Under the pieces are notes generated by a model that saw nothing but the letters and a program-made list of their open reading frames with translations, did not search any database and had not been told where the DNA came from. The position numbers and the translations under genes were made by a program. From Isochrysis galbana (taxonomy: Eukaryota > Haptophyta > Isochrysidales > Isochrysidaceae), in the NCBI GenBank assembly GCA_018136815.1, contig CM030934.1, positions 838,979 to 902,978 of the forward strand: a stretch of DNA of 64,000 nt. Reading direction: 5' to 3'. Shown here piece after piece: positions 20,836-31,968 of the stretch (positions are counted from its first letter, which is position 1; the number at the start of each line of letters is the position of its first letter).

Positions 20836-20994
20836 ATGTCCGCTCTGTCGTCGCGCTCGCCCTCGCCCAAGCCCGTCCTCCCGCCTTTCTCTGCTGAGGA
20901 GGTGGTCCAGCCCGTCATTCCATCACTATCGCGCTGGCTGCCAGGGAGCAGCCAGGGCGGCAACAAAAAGCAGGAAGGTCATGACAGACAGTGA
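20836..20994 (+). CDS. LTR-borne Ser/Pro leader ORF, copy 2
   Basis: MSALSSRSPSPKPVLPPFSA at the start differs from copy 1 (16672) by one residue over about 30. It then diverges after AEEVVQPVIPSL, and the frame ends at 20994 in unrelated sequence. The protein start is conserved while the downstream sequence is not, as expected if the LTR boundary lies near 20930. Confidence 0.35.
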   Translation: MSALSSRSPSPKPVLPPFSAEEVVQPVIPSLSRWLPGSSQGGNKKQEGHDRQ

Positions 20995-21551
20995 GTGAGA
21001 TAGTGCTACAGGGGTGGAGTCTAGAACCTGGGACACCTGGTGGCACTGCAGATCTCACGAAGATACCTTTGGGCCACGGTGTCTCAACAACACTCACAAC
21101 GAGCACAAAACCTTACATATACCCCACCGCGGTTCTTTGGATAATACTTTGAGACAAACAGGAAGGCGCGCGAGGGAAGAGAGAAGGAACCGGGCTAGGG
21201 CTAAGAAAAAACCAGGCCTGAGGTTGCGGCCTCTAAACCGAAGACGACGGAAGAAGGAGGGGGGGGGGGGGGGGCAGTGAGTATGGAGTATGGGGCAAAG
21301 GGCGATGGATTCGATTTCCGGGGGGAAGTGTCCTAGTAGCAGTAGTATGCCACTTCAAGAGTTTTCTTTTACATGTGCGGGTATTATTTATAGTCCAGGA
21401 CTTGCATGTGCCACAAAACTCATTCAGACAGCGAGCGAGCTGCGAGTTGATTTGGTAGCTCGACGTTCTGAGAGAAATCAATAGAGCTCCACGAGAGAGA
21501 GAGAAAGGAAAGGGCGGGAAGGGATCCAGCCAGCTTGGTGGGCCAGCTGGG
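20931..21551. other. Upstream region of the Pol theta-like gene
   Basis: A stretch of about 600 bp without a convincing gene. It contains a run of about 17 G at 21258-21274. In contrast to other genes here, the homopolymer is purine, not pyrimidine, on the coding strand. The transcription start and any upstream exon of the Pol theta-like gene are not resolved. Confidence 0.4.
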
Positions 21552-24500
21552 GTGGCGGTGTGGGAGGCGTGGTGGAGGGGCCACTTGCACCCGGGGTTTC
21601 TGAGCGGCTTCCCGTGCGAGCGCGGCGCTCTTGTTTGGGCCCCGTGTTTAGCCTACGCCCGTCGTTCACCTCGCTCTCCACCTCGCTCTACGATCGAGCC
21701 GCTGTCGCCCAAGCAGGGGCTCCTGGGGCTTGCCTTGGCGGCGGGCGTCACGGAGCCCCCGAGACTGCCCCGCAGGAGAGCCGGACGGCCACCGCCGTAT
21801 TGCCCGCGGCACCGCACGCCGATGCGGAGGGAGGAAGTGTTCAAAGAGGGTCGCAATCAAGGAAGATACTTCTGTGCGTGCCTGTGCCCGTCCCTATGCG
21901 CAGTGATGCACAGCCCATCTACCACTCGAATCGCAGCCACCTCATTCACCCCGTGCCGGTCATCGTGGTGAATGCAGATCGCTGTTATGTGAATGGTCGT
22001 GGAGAGTGGCAGTGCACAAGCTTCTGCTGGGGTATCGAAATGCCTGAGCCATGCCGTCTGACGGAGGCCATCGCTGACCACAATGCGTCTGCGTGCCCAT
22101 TCGGATGTGATTCTGCGGCTGTACTGGGATCTGCAGCCTCATGTCATTCAGCTCCCTTGCTTTCTGTCGAGACAGCAGATCCACGACCAACGCCTCAGCG
22201 ATCAGCTTCCCTTCTTGCAGCGCCTCGTGCTTCAGGCCGAAACCGTTGCCCGCCAATGGTGCCTTCGAAGCAGGCTCAGCCGAAGATCCACACACACTCA
22301 AAGTATGTTCCAGTCTTGGCGCTTCCACAAACCGATCGAACAAGCAGCGCGGTATTCCACCATCTAGATGGGCTGGCCGCGGCGCAGACTCTGCCATTGA
22401 GAAGCTGGCCAGACAACGATGTCCAGAGTAAGCCATCCTTCCCGGTGACACATGGGCGCGATGTTTGTGCTTCGGCTGGCAGGTGTGATTCGCCCTCAAT
22501 GGAGGTGGAGACGGCTGCACTTGGCGTTTCCTTTGAGAGTCACGTTCGACGACCATCGACAGCGAATGTCGGAGACCATTCTTGGATACATCCTCGCCGG
22601 CGAAACTTTTTGGCTACATCACGTGACGACCTCAAAGATCAGACAGATCGCTGTGTACAAGAAGCTCTGTCTTTGACTCCACATGCTCAGATTGGACTGC
22701 CAACCTCCAAAAGTCAAGTCCACACATTGCCTTCTGATGCATTATGCACGCCATTGGATTTTTTCCCGAAGCATTCCACGCCCTCCGAGGGCAGAGCTGC
22801 AGCGCAACCTGAGAAGCGACCGCCAGAAAGCAGAAAATCAGGCGAGACGGTAGGGGAAGTGAGCTTATGCGCAACGCATGCCCCACAATTGAGGGAAAAC
22901 CAAACGCAGGCGACTTCAGGCTCGTCAATCTCAGGTCGGTGCGAGAATGCGCTGGAAGACCAATCCTTCGGACTTAGCGGCATCGAGACGGAAGACGACG
23001 CATACGATCTCGGGGATACGCGTGGGAGCGCATGCAAGAAAGCGCACCGGGGATGGTCTCCTTCAAGCAACAAGGGCTCGAGCGATGACTACAATCTATC
23101 CGATCTCTTAGCTGCGGCTGAAGACAACAAGTCGTCGGTCCTCGGTCAGTCCACGGCCAGGGAACAGGATCAAAGTGACCCGCGTCCAGCAATACCACCC
23201 GACGCTATTGCTCCATCCGCGCCGGCAATCGCACAGCGAAGGGAAGTTTGTCTGAGGTCTTCTGTCCTTGTGCCCATGCCATGTTTGGCAGAGAAGACGT
23301 GCGGGCGAAGCGCCACGGCATGCTCAGATGTTTCCTCCATGGAGGTCAACTTATCAGTTGAAGCGGTTTGTGCGCGTCTCCGTTTACCTGCTGAGGTTGC
23401 CCTAATTTGTCGGTCAGAGTTGCGCATATCGCGCCTGCATGATTGGCAGGCGTCATGCTTGGCTCTTCCTGGAGTAGGGGATGGCCACTCTTTGGTGTTC
23501 TCTAGCCCGACGTCAGGTGGAAAGTCGCTGGTGGCTGAACTCTTGCTGGCACGAATGCTCGTGCGCAAGTCAGGGAAGGCGATTGTTATATTGCCATTTG
23601 TCTCCCTAGTGGAAGAGGTTGCTGAACGCCTCTCACGCCTCTTGTCTCCGATCGTCTCGAGGGCATTCACTTCAGGAGTGGGCCGGAAACGTCGCCGAGC
23701 AAGGCCAGTGAAAGTGGAGGCTTGCCATGGCTCACGCCACTCAGTGGGCTTCGATGCCTGCGATGTTGCTGTGTGCACCATCGAAAAGGCGCACGTGATT
23801 ATCAATCGTCTTGTTATGGAGGGGCGCCTAGCCGAGTTGAAAATGGTAGTTGTGGACGAGGTTCACATGTTAAGCGATCCGAGCAGAGGTTACCTTTTGG
23901 AGCTCGTCCTATCCAAACTCAGATTTGTGGATGTTCATGCTGCCACACGCGCATCAATGCTGCATGGTGCCCGGCCACGGGGTGCGATGCTAAACGAAGA
24001 TGAGGTGGATGCAGGTAACAATCAGCGGGCGGTAGCAGTTAGGGCACATTTAGACCATCCTATCGAATATGAACCTCCTCGACAGCTCGTCCTAATGTCC
24101 GCCACCCTTACTAACGGTCGTGAGCTTGCAATCTGGCTCGGCGCCGTGTTCTTCGAGGCAAATTGGCGGCCCGTGACCTTGCAGCAATACGTTAAGTTTG
24201 GGGACAGACTCGCTCGCTTCGACTCAACGTGCTGCGCCCTTCGATGGGACTCGAGTCACGAGGATGTTCGAGTCTTGTCACCCCTTACCGACGACGATCC
24301 GTCGCATCTTGCCATGCTGTGCGCAGAAATCACTCACGGCGTTGCGTCATCTGCGGTGGCGTCCGGGGCTCAAGCAACTTCGTCAATCATTCCAATCACA
24401 CGTGCGCCAATCACCAGTGGGGACGTGCTAGTGTTTTGTCCGACGAAGAAAGCCGCCGAGGGTGCGGCGATGCACTTGGCACGGTCATATGCGGTAGCTG

Positions 24501-27500
24501 CGCTCGGTGCTCCCGATGAGGTGCTTGAACAGCGTTCAAGATTACTCGCTCACCTGGCTCGGCTAGCCCCAGCCATGTCGGGCCAAACGCCGTGGCTGGA
24601 TGTGCTTCGCACAACGCTGCCGCATGGCGTAGCATTTCATCACGCTGGACTATCAATTGAAGCCAGAGAGCTTATTGAGGCCGGCTTCCGTCGTCCTGCG
24701 ACCATTTGCATACTTTGTTGTACTTCTACGCTTGCTGCAGGCGTCAATTTGCCATGTCAGCGTGTGCTGATCACGACATGTTTGTGGTATGGCGCGTCGA
24801 ACATACGTGGGCGACGAGCACTTTCAGCTGGCGCTAGCCCCTCGGCTTGGTTGACAGCCCCCGCTTCTTCTATGGAAAAGTCCTTCATCACCCCAGCCTC
24901 ACACCGTCAGATGTCCGGCCGCGCCGGGCGGATGGGGTTGGCGGAACGAGGTGACGCCATTCTCTTCGTCAATTCATCAGCGGAGGCTGCGTCGGCCGAG
25001 GCAATGCTCCGCGCTCCGCCAGACCCAGTCCGGTCACGCATGGTTGCTGGGGCCCCAGAGGTTGTGCGCCGCTTTGCTCTTGAGACGGTGGCATGTGGCC
25101 AGGCGAATGACTCCGACAAGCTGCTTCGCGCACTACGTTGTACTATGGCATATGCACAGCTGGCGTCAGCTGCGGAGGTAGAAGCACTGACGGCGTCTCT
25201 CAAAACCGAGCTGGTGTACCTCGTCAAACTGCGCTTTTTGGAACACGACGCTAGCACACGAGCATGGGCGCCAACACCATTGGGGAGAGCGGTCTACACA
25301 TCGGGGCTTCACCCCGATGAAGCTGCTGCGTTGCACGAGGCGCTTCAAGGCGCACTGGCGAGGTTTCGTTGTGCGGACGACTTACATCTGGTGCTGCAGC
25401 TGACCCCCCCGAGGCAGGTAGAAGAGGCCTTTGCATCCGAGGAGAGATGGGAAAGGTGAGCTTTGTTTGCTGTGGCACAGGGCAAATGACATGCCGCGTG
25501 TCTTGCAACTGCATTCGTGACTGAGCTCCGCCCGACATTGTTCCAACCCGAATGTGTTGCACTCTGTAGTTTGAACGCAGCCCTTGATCGTCTCAATTCC
25601 GACCAGCTCGACCTTGCTCATTCTATCGGTGTGCATCCAGAGTACGTCCAGTTGATGTGTCATCATCCTGGACGTGGCATGCAGCGAAGTCACTATGATG
25701 CGGCCTGCGCACGCTTCTGGGCTGCTCTTTTGCTTCGGAAACTGTCCCATGGCCATTCCGTGCATGCTGTTGCTGTGCTGTCAGGTGTGGCAGTCGGAGT
25801 GCTGCAGGGTTTGCAGGCGGCCGCTGCCACGTTCGCAGGTCAAGTCAAGGCATTTTGCTATGAGGCAGGATACCATAGCTTCGCAGATGTCGTTGGTAGT
25901 TGGCAGCTCCGCATGGAATATGGAGGGAAGGAGATCGACATCGAACCATTGATGCGCATAAAGGGTGTGCGTGATAGTCGAGCGAGACAACTTGCTCGCG
26001 CAGGTTTTTCTACGGTCGAACGTGTGGCTAGAGCATCGGAACCTGACTTGCTTAAGGCCTTGATCAGGGGCGAGGCGACTTCGAGTGCAATGCGCGGGGA
26101 GGCGGCCGAAGCGATCCTCATCGCTGCAGTGCGGAAGATGCAGCGGCACGCTCGGAGGCTCTTGGCCTTAGATAGCGCGCCCGGCATTGGCCCATCTGAC
26201 CTTCGACTTGGTGTTGGCTTCCCTTCTAGGCGAAGTACTCTACGCGGCTCATCGCAACCAGAGCGACGGACTTTTCCCGATGCATGTAGTGGAGTGCGGC
26301 GCGGCCTACCTTTTGAGCTCATACATGCCGGGGAGCGATACGGCACCTGGGAAGCAGTCGTTGCAGAATGGGAGGGGGCTGCTGCGTTCAGTTGGGCAGC
26401 ACTTACCGCCGACGATGGTAACATCCGAGGGCTTGCAATTTGCTGGAGAGCGGATGTCGTGTATTGGGTCCCTTTCTCGTTTAATGGCCATTGGTCGGCA
26501 TGCAGGGAGACCTATGAAGACCACTTTCTGCAAGACGTCCGGCGTGTATTCTCTAAAAGCGCTCGAAAAGCTACCTACGGTGCTGCAGGTCTTTTGTCTC
26601 CGCTCCTCTCCATCGGAGTCAGGGTGGCCCCGCCATTGATCGACGTGCAAGTCGCAGGAGGGTTGCTGTGGCCATTGAGCAATCGTCCTTTTGACCTTAT
26701 CTCCCTAGCTTCTTCTTGGCTAGGCCCCTCGTCCTCATACGTCACAATCAGCCCATCATGCACCGGACACGAACTTGCAGCTGTGAGAGCTTCGCAGATC
26801 CTACTCTTGATGCATAGACTTGCTCTTCCTCTTACGAATGCTCGCCTCCACCAGCCTTGTCGGGCACTTTGCGATGTCACCACAGCAGCCCTCATGCCAC
26901 TCGGCTGTGGCGTTCTACCGATTTCCATCGCGACATTGGAGAGACTCCATTCAGCCTTAGTAACAAGACTCCGAGCTCTTGACCTTGCGGCTGCAGAGGT
27001 CTGCTTAAAGCTTCCCCTGAGCGTGATCTCAGCAGAAATCCGTGCGCAGCTCCAGGCGCCGAGCGAATGGACGACCGAGATGAGCAGTCTACCCTCGACT
27101 GGAGCCCACCCTTTTGGAGGAAACGGCGTGTCGACCGCGTTAGATTCTAGTGACGTTCCGAGTCGTCTTTCTGACACTTCACGAGAGATTGTTGACGCAC
27201 TGCTGAAGTTCTTGGCCGATTTGAATGAGGTTGGTCCCGATTTGAGAATTCAGGGCGAGCTTGCGACCGAACGGCTACTCTTGCGCCTCGCCCCACAGGA
27301 ACCTCTTGCGAGGCTTCTTTTGGAGCAAAGGTGGATAACTATAAGGGTTCGAGCATTGCGTCATCTGGCCCGGCGTGCCAGCACGATGGCAAAGAGTATT
27401 CGGGGTGATGGGTTGCTCGGTGCCACATCGCGCCGCATGGGCAATGAGGAATCGGGCGAGACAAATACTAGTGCTGCAACCTGCGTTCATCGCGTGGTGC

Positions 27501-28882
27501 ATTTACCTCTCGCGCTTGCTCCAGATCCACGCCGTGGCGGATTGTCGCCTGCCGACGAGGTGATGGTTCACTTCTTCCCGTCTATAAGCCCACCCAACCC
27601 TGCGATCCTCCCAGAGGTTTCGACGATTTTGGAGCCTGCTTTTGCACACAGCGCGATAGTCGCACGGATGCACGCTGCCGCCTCCGCACCTGCCTCGTGT
27701 CCCTTGGGCGAGGGGCAAAACAAAGACGATGGTCACTGTGACTCATTTAGCCGTGTCGCTGCGATACCATCCGCACATCCGGACGTGCAGGAAGTGAGCC
27801 CCGCCGATGGCGACAATCCGGTTGCCGTTATGACAACAGTGCCCAAGTTCTCACACACGCCCAAGCTGTACGAAGTGATGCAGATACCGAGTTATCTAGC
27901 AAAGGTCGAAGTAGAGCTTCCCAATATTCTGCTGGTCATGCTAGCTCATCACAGCGGCGATCCGAATCTCGCTTGGGCGGCTCGAGCTACGCAATTGATG
28001 TCTTCTGCCCCAACGGCCCCCGCCAAATCGCGTGCGGTATCGAGCTTTGTTGCTCCTCTCACGCCCGAGGAGCCACCTGTACATCGTGAAACCAATCCTC
28101 TGGATATGGTAGCTTTCACAGCGGCCAGGATTTTCCGTCGTCCGGCCCTTGAATTATCCGCTCGGGAGATTGACGTCGTGCGGTACGCTTGGGAAGCACT
28201 CTTTGCAGGATACTTGTGCGGGTGTAAGCCGCCGGAAGCCGCCGGGGGTTGTGGCTCAAGCCTTGACACGTCAAGTGGCATGCTTTCCACCTTCGGTCAG
28301 GGCACGGCCACGCCCAGTTCGACGGGATCGAGGCCAAATTCCTTTCATAGAATGGCAGACCCTGTGTGGTCCTGTCTTTGCGATGCCTTCCCTTCGGTCG
28401 CCGACCTAGACCAGAAGCTGCGCACTCCTTTGGCAGCTGTGACAACGGTCGGTGGGCGGCCTTTTCGTCTAGATCCTTCGCGCCCGAAGTGTGTTTTTGA
28501 GCGCGAGCAAGTAGACGCGCGCCTGCTGGGCATGCTATGCGAGGCTTCTGCCCGAGACATATCCGTCGGCTTGCTCTGTCGGCTATCGCCAATTCTGGAC
28601 TCCGTTGCAATCCCAGGCTATAACGACACGTTGGAAGCCTCGGGAGTAATTCATGGCAATCCTCGAACCAATAGTCCAGAGACCCGGGCGCACCTCCTTA
28701 CGCACACAGCCTCAGCTCTTCTCTTTGCGGTACCGCTCTGTGCTGTGCAAAATCTCAAGGCGACACTGCCCTCCGCCGCCACATCAGCTCTCCATAAAAT
28801 CGCATATGAATACGGCATTGAGTTGCCCGTCTCTGCAGCCGTTCGCGTGGCGGACACATTGGAGCGGCCGTCTCGGCCATGA
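21552..28882 (+). CDS. POLQ-like: DNA polymerase theta-like protein: GRF zinc finger + helicase + degenerate polymerase domain
   Basis: Pol theta normally performs microsatellite-mediated (theta-mediated) end joining in the nucleus. The proposed exons are 21552-21873, 21978-25417 and 25526-28882, all GT-AG and phase-consistent, giving about 2372 residues. The first splice joins CPRHRTPM..GRNQGRYF to YRC..WQCTSFCWGIE and creates a GRF zinc finger (CHCC ligands, about residues 84-132). A long Ser-rich linker follows, then a Hel308/POLQ helicase with Walker A SPTSGGKS (near 615), DEVH (near 733), FHHAGLSIEARE, ILCCTSTLAAGVNLP and QMSGRAGRMG (near 1084). The winged-helix and helical domains continue into exon 3. 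The last 850 residues follow the A-family polymerase pattern, but motif A reads ELPNILLVMLAHHSGDP (Asp to Glu, with the steric-gate Glu and the Arg lost). The O-helix Lys/Arg are gone and motif C has ASA in place of HDE. The helicase is probably active and the polymerase probably not. The exact N-terminus is uncertain, and a second open frame overlaps 22083-22676. Confidence 0.85.
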
Positions 28883-29458
28883 GGTGATGATAGCCTCATG
28901 ACAGCCTCGGACGAGTCTCTTTTGAGAATAAGTCGATGGCGCGAGTTGACTAGATTGGCACGCCTTGCTTCTCATTCCTCGATTACTATTACACGAGCGC
29001 TGGCAAGCTCGTGAACTAGTATGCGATTGCGAATATGCCTGTTCACGAATGGCTGCCACTACTATTGGCATGACCACAGAAGGTTCTTCTACCGCAACAG
29101 CTCTAGAATCCATGCCACCTCTCGTGTTATGTGGCACTCGAGACGTATCCCTATTATACTTCCTTAGGAGCGCATATACCTTGTGGTTGTCATGGTGTTG
29201 ATGTAATTTCCGTTGATGATGCCGCTTAGACGATGATGATTGGATGATGACGTTGTTCATGAAAGTGTATTGAAGCGGTGCGTTGTGCGGGGCTCATGTA
29301 AATCACTCTCCGGAAGTCGTGCCTGAGCTAGTGTTTTTGTGTCTTGTTCGTCGTTTGTTTGACATGGGCGTCTATTTTGAAGTGACTCGTGGGTTGTTGA
29401 AGAGATGATGGGTGTGCTAGCTAGTGGTTAGCTGATCGGCGCTTTGGGCTATTGCCTA
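28883..29458. other. Intergenic, no gene seen
   Basis: The 3' flank of the Pol theta-like gene. It is AT-richer than its surroundings, with GATGATG and TTGTTG stretches near 29205-29265. No coding or repeat feature can be supported. Confidence 0.4.
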
Positions 29459-29473
29459 GGAAGAGACATAAAA

Positions 29474-30233
29474 ACCTAAAACCTTTTAATATTCTTACCG
29501 CACTCGCGGCAAATGGAACCACTACCCACTACAAGTAGCACGTAGCATACTCTCTACACCCCCATTCCCCGGCCCTTCTCCCCCCGCCATCAGGCGGCTC
29601 CCCCCGTACACTACTAGGGGGATCGGGGTGGAGGGCTTAGATATGGTCCGGTGGCCCGCGCCACCCCCCGGTGATCTTTCCCCCCCTTCCTCCTGTGTCT
29701 CCGAGTGGGCGGCCCACTCTCTCTCGTCTTATCCTGTAAACAGGCGCGAGACTTACCGATTTTCCGGTGGGCGGAGCTCTCGCTCGCGCCCACCCCCTTT
29801 TCCGCGCGCTCTCTCCCCTCTCCTGCGGCACGCGCGATGGCGCGCCTGCGGCAGGCCTCCAGCTGCCCTCTGGCGGCCCCTGGAGGCTCCTGGAGGCCAG
29901 CTCAGGGGGCAGAGGAGGCTAGGGCTGGGCCCTGGCCTCCCCTGCCTCTCCCTCGCTGGCGCTCCCGAGCCTCTGGGGCCCCCAGTCTGCATCTGTCTGC
30001 CTGTCGACCAGGGGGGGAGGGGGGATTGGAGCAATGGGCTGGTCACGAGGGGCCAGGATGGGCGAATGGGGCGAGCCTGTGGGGAAGGGAGTGGGTCAGT
30101 AGGGCAGTGGCCTCCTGGCAAGCCATCAGGCATGCCAGGAGGATGGGTGGTTCCTCCCCCATGGCAGGGGAGGAGTGGAGAGAGGGGGGGGCTCGTGCCC
30201 CCCCATGGGTCAACCAAGTATAAACTTAGTTGA
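29474..30233 (+). mobile_element. GC-rich SINE-like element with 15-bp target duplication
   Basis: GGAAGAGACATAAAA is present on both sides (29459-29473 and 30234-30248), so the 760 bp between them were inserted together. Its 3' end is a short hairpin, AACCAAGTATAAACTTAGTT, preceded by a CCCCCCATGGG block. The middle is C/G-rich with CTGCCTCTCCCTCGCTGGC. Related copies occur at about 13722-14110 (inverted), 34930-35345, 35640-35975 and 52020-52150. A target duplication of 15 bp and a conserved 3' hairpin fit reverse transcription by a LINE partner. No Pol III box was recognised. Confidence 0.75.
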
Positions 30234-30248
30234 GGAAGAGACATAAAA

Positions 30249-30678
30249 TCTCCCGTGCGATCAACTGTCCCCCTCTTCCGAGTATCAGGCAACGCACCGT
30301 GCCCCTCCGTCCCCGTCCGGCCCCCGGCCCCTCCGTGCCCCTCCGGCCCCGTCCGGCCCCCGGCCGCCCCTCCGTCCCTCTGGGCCCCTCTCTTGCACTC
30401 TTGCATGCAACTCCGGACGGCACTCCTCTAGCCGGGCCTCTAGGGTCGATTGTCGATTGTCGATTTGGTTTTGAACAATTCGTGTTAATATGTAATAAGT
30501 TTACACCCTAGACAATACTCTCCCAGCGCGCGCGCGCGCGCGCGCACGTGTGTTCAGGGCGCGTAGTCGACGCGGAGTGTGAGATGTGAGATCGCTGATG
30601 GTTTTGGATTTGGCCCCTTGATGGTGAGGTTGGCAACTATCGTCTCTCTATCGATGAAGCGATAGGACCCATACCGGG
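30249..30678. other. Gap with a CG microsatellite and the start of a gypsy remnant
   Basis: A run of alternating CG lies at about 30520-30545. The final 80 bp before 30679 read in the same plus-strand sense as the protease remnant that resumes at 31590, so the hAT-type element split one older gypsy fragment. No intact gene. Confidence 0.45.
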
Positions 30679-31589
30679 TAGGGGTAGGCCATAATATGTA
30701 CATATCGTACTACATATTTGGGTACGATTCTGGCAAACTGATATGTCGTCATATTTGCTACATATTTGGGTGGCACGGGCCCGGGCGCCGGTAAATATTT
30801 GGGCGGGAGCTAGCGGGATAGGGGGGGGGGGGCGGAGGGGGAGGGCGCGGGGGGGCGCGGGGGGGGGGGGGGGCGGGGGGGCGAGGAGCGAGCGAGAGAG
30901 CATGCCAAGCGAGGCTCTCCCCCGGCTTGCCGGTTGCCGGCTTGCGCTGCCACGCCGGCCCGCGCGTCACAAATGCATTCGTGACATGCCACTCCGCCCC
31001 ACCCTCGCCTTCATTCAGGTGCGCTAGCAAGTGTCGTCGCTCGGGCCGCGCCACGACGTCCAGGAACAGCGCAAGCAGTTCCCCGGCGCGCGCGCCGGAG
31101 GGCTTCAAATCATTCTCTGTTCCCAACTTGGGCCATGGCTGCTAGGAGTGTCAGGTCTCTCTCTCCTAATTCGGCATCGTGTATCGTGTGAGCGTGTGTT
31201 TTCCTTGCTTGCGCATGCGTTTTCCCATCTGATCGGTCCACTACTTTGGCCGATCAGGTGTAGTCGTCCGTTATGTTGCGTTACAATAGCAGCAAACGTG
31301 AGAATGAGCGCTGCATGTGAGAGCGTGAAACGTGAGAGCACCCTTGGCTATGAAATGTGCCGTAAAACATAATGAGCGTATGCTACTTAGTAACACTCAC
31401 TATATCTATATCTACATATATATACGCTATGACTATTGACTATGACTATCGTGCCTATCTACCGCGGCGACGGGCGACGGGCGCATATCTACATATTTTC
31501 TACATATTTGGGTGAGAGCCTCGCATATAAATGACATATCGTGACGACATATTTGGGCACTTTTTTCTACATATTATGGCCTACCCCTA
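30679..31589. mobile_element. hAT-type element with 8-bp target duplication
   Basis: TAGGGGTAGGCCATAATATG at 30679 is inverted at the right end (CATATTATGGCCTACCCCTA, ending 31589), and ATACCGGG flanks both sides (30671-30678 and 31590-31597). Subterminal TACATATTTGGGT motifs occur near 30711, 30757, 31500 and, degenerate, near 31549, as is typical for hAT transposase sites. The 911-bp interior contains a G/C homopolymer region (about 30825-30880) and no transposase. It interrupts a gypsy protease remnant, so it is the younger insertion. Confidence 0.88.
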
Positions 31590-31968
31590 ATACCGGGTAC
31601 AATGAATTCGCCCGTCGGTCGTGACCACTTCCCTCTTGTCCAGCCTACCCAACGACGCATGCGTCGAGCGGCTGCCACAAGCCGTAGTGACACCGCTTCA
31701 CGGTCCGGACGGCCTACCTCTTATCACGCGAGGCAAGGCTCGAATCGTTTTCTCCGTCGGTGGATTTCTCTTTCGTCATACGTTCATGGTGATTGAAGGC
31801 AACCCGATGCTGCTGCTCGGGAACGACTTCTTAGCTACGCACGCCGCTTCGATTCAGCTCGCCTCCGACAGCGCGGACGGCTCTATCACCCTCGGTGCTC
31901 CATCCACGGTGGCTCCTCTTGAGGTTAATGGCAGTCCAAGCCCCGACACATCGACCGGCTGGTCGTAG
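31590..31968 (+). pseudogene. Gypsy protease remnant interrupted by a hAT-type element
   Basis: The plus-strand frame reads NDACVERLPQAV, LHGPDGLPLITRGKARIVFSVGG, FRHTFMVIEGNPMLLLGNDF and THAASIQLASDSADGSI. These align in order with the post-catalytic part of the protease in the polyprotein at 42016-49500. The catalytic DTGA that should precede it is absent; the split by the hAT-type element and older decay have removed it. The frame ends at 31968 with no RT. Confidence 0.82.

Larger units (their letters stand above)
19555..20930 (+). mobile_element. LTR remnant split by a hAT-type MITE
   Basis: Positions 19556-19736 match the inverse of about 690-885. The sequence resumes at 20187 after the MITE, continues through CT-rich leader-like sequence with (GTTCTC)n at about 20711-20760, and ends with the Ser/Pro leader ORF from 20836. 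Removing the MITE and one copy of the 8-bp duplication gives a continuous LTR-like stretch of roughly 0.9 kb. No gag or pol follows, since unrelated sequence starts near 20935. Confidence 0.6.

Noticed and set aside
21960-22556. 198-codon minus-strand frame in the linker of the Pol theta-like gene
   Set aside because: It has no motif and lies opposite an exon joined in frame to the GRF finger and the helicase.
25418-25480. Splice acceptor at 25480 for the second intron of the Pol theta-like gene
   Set aside because: Joining there meets an in-frame TGA within three codons; the acceptor at 25525 keeps the frame and continues the helicase C-terminal region.
30671-30680. A 10-bp direct repeat (ATACCGGGTA) as the target duplication of the hAT-type element
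   Set aside because: The last two bases (TA) belong to the inverted repeat, since the right end also finishes in TA; this leaves an 8-bp duplication, the hAT standard.
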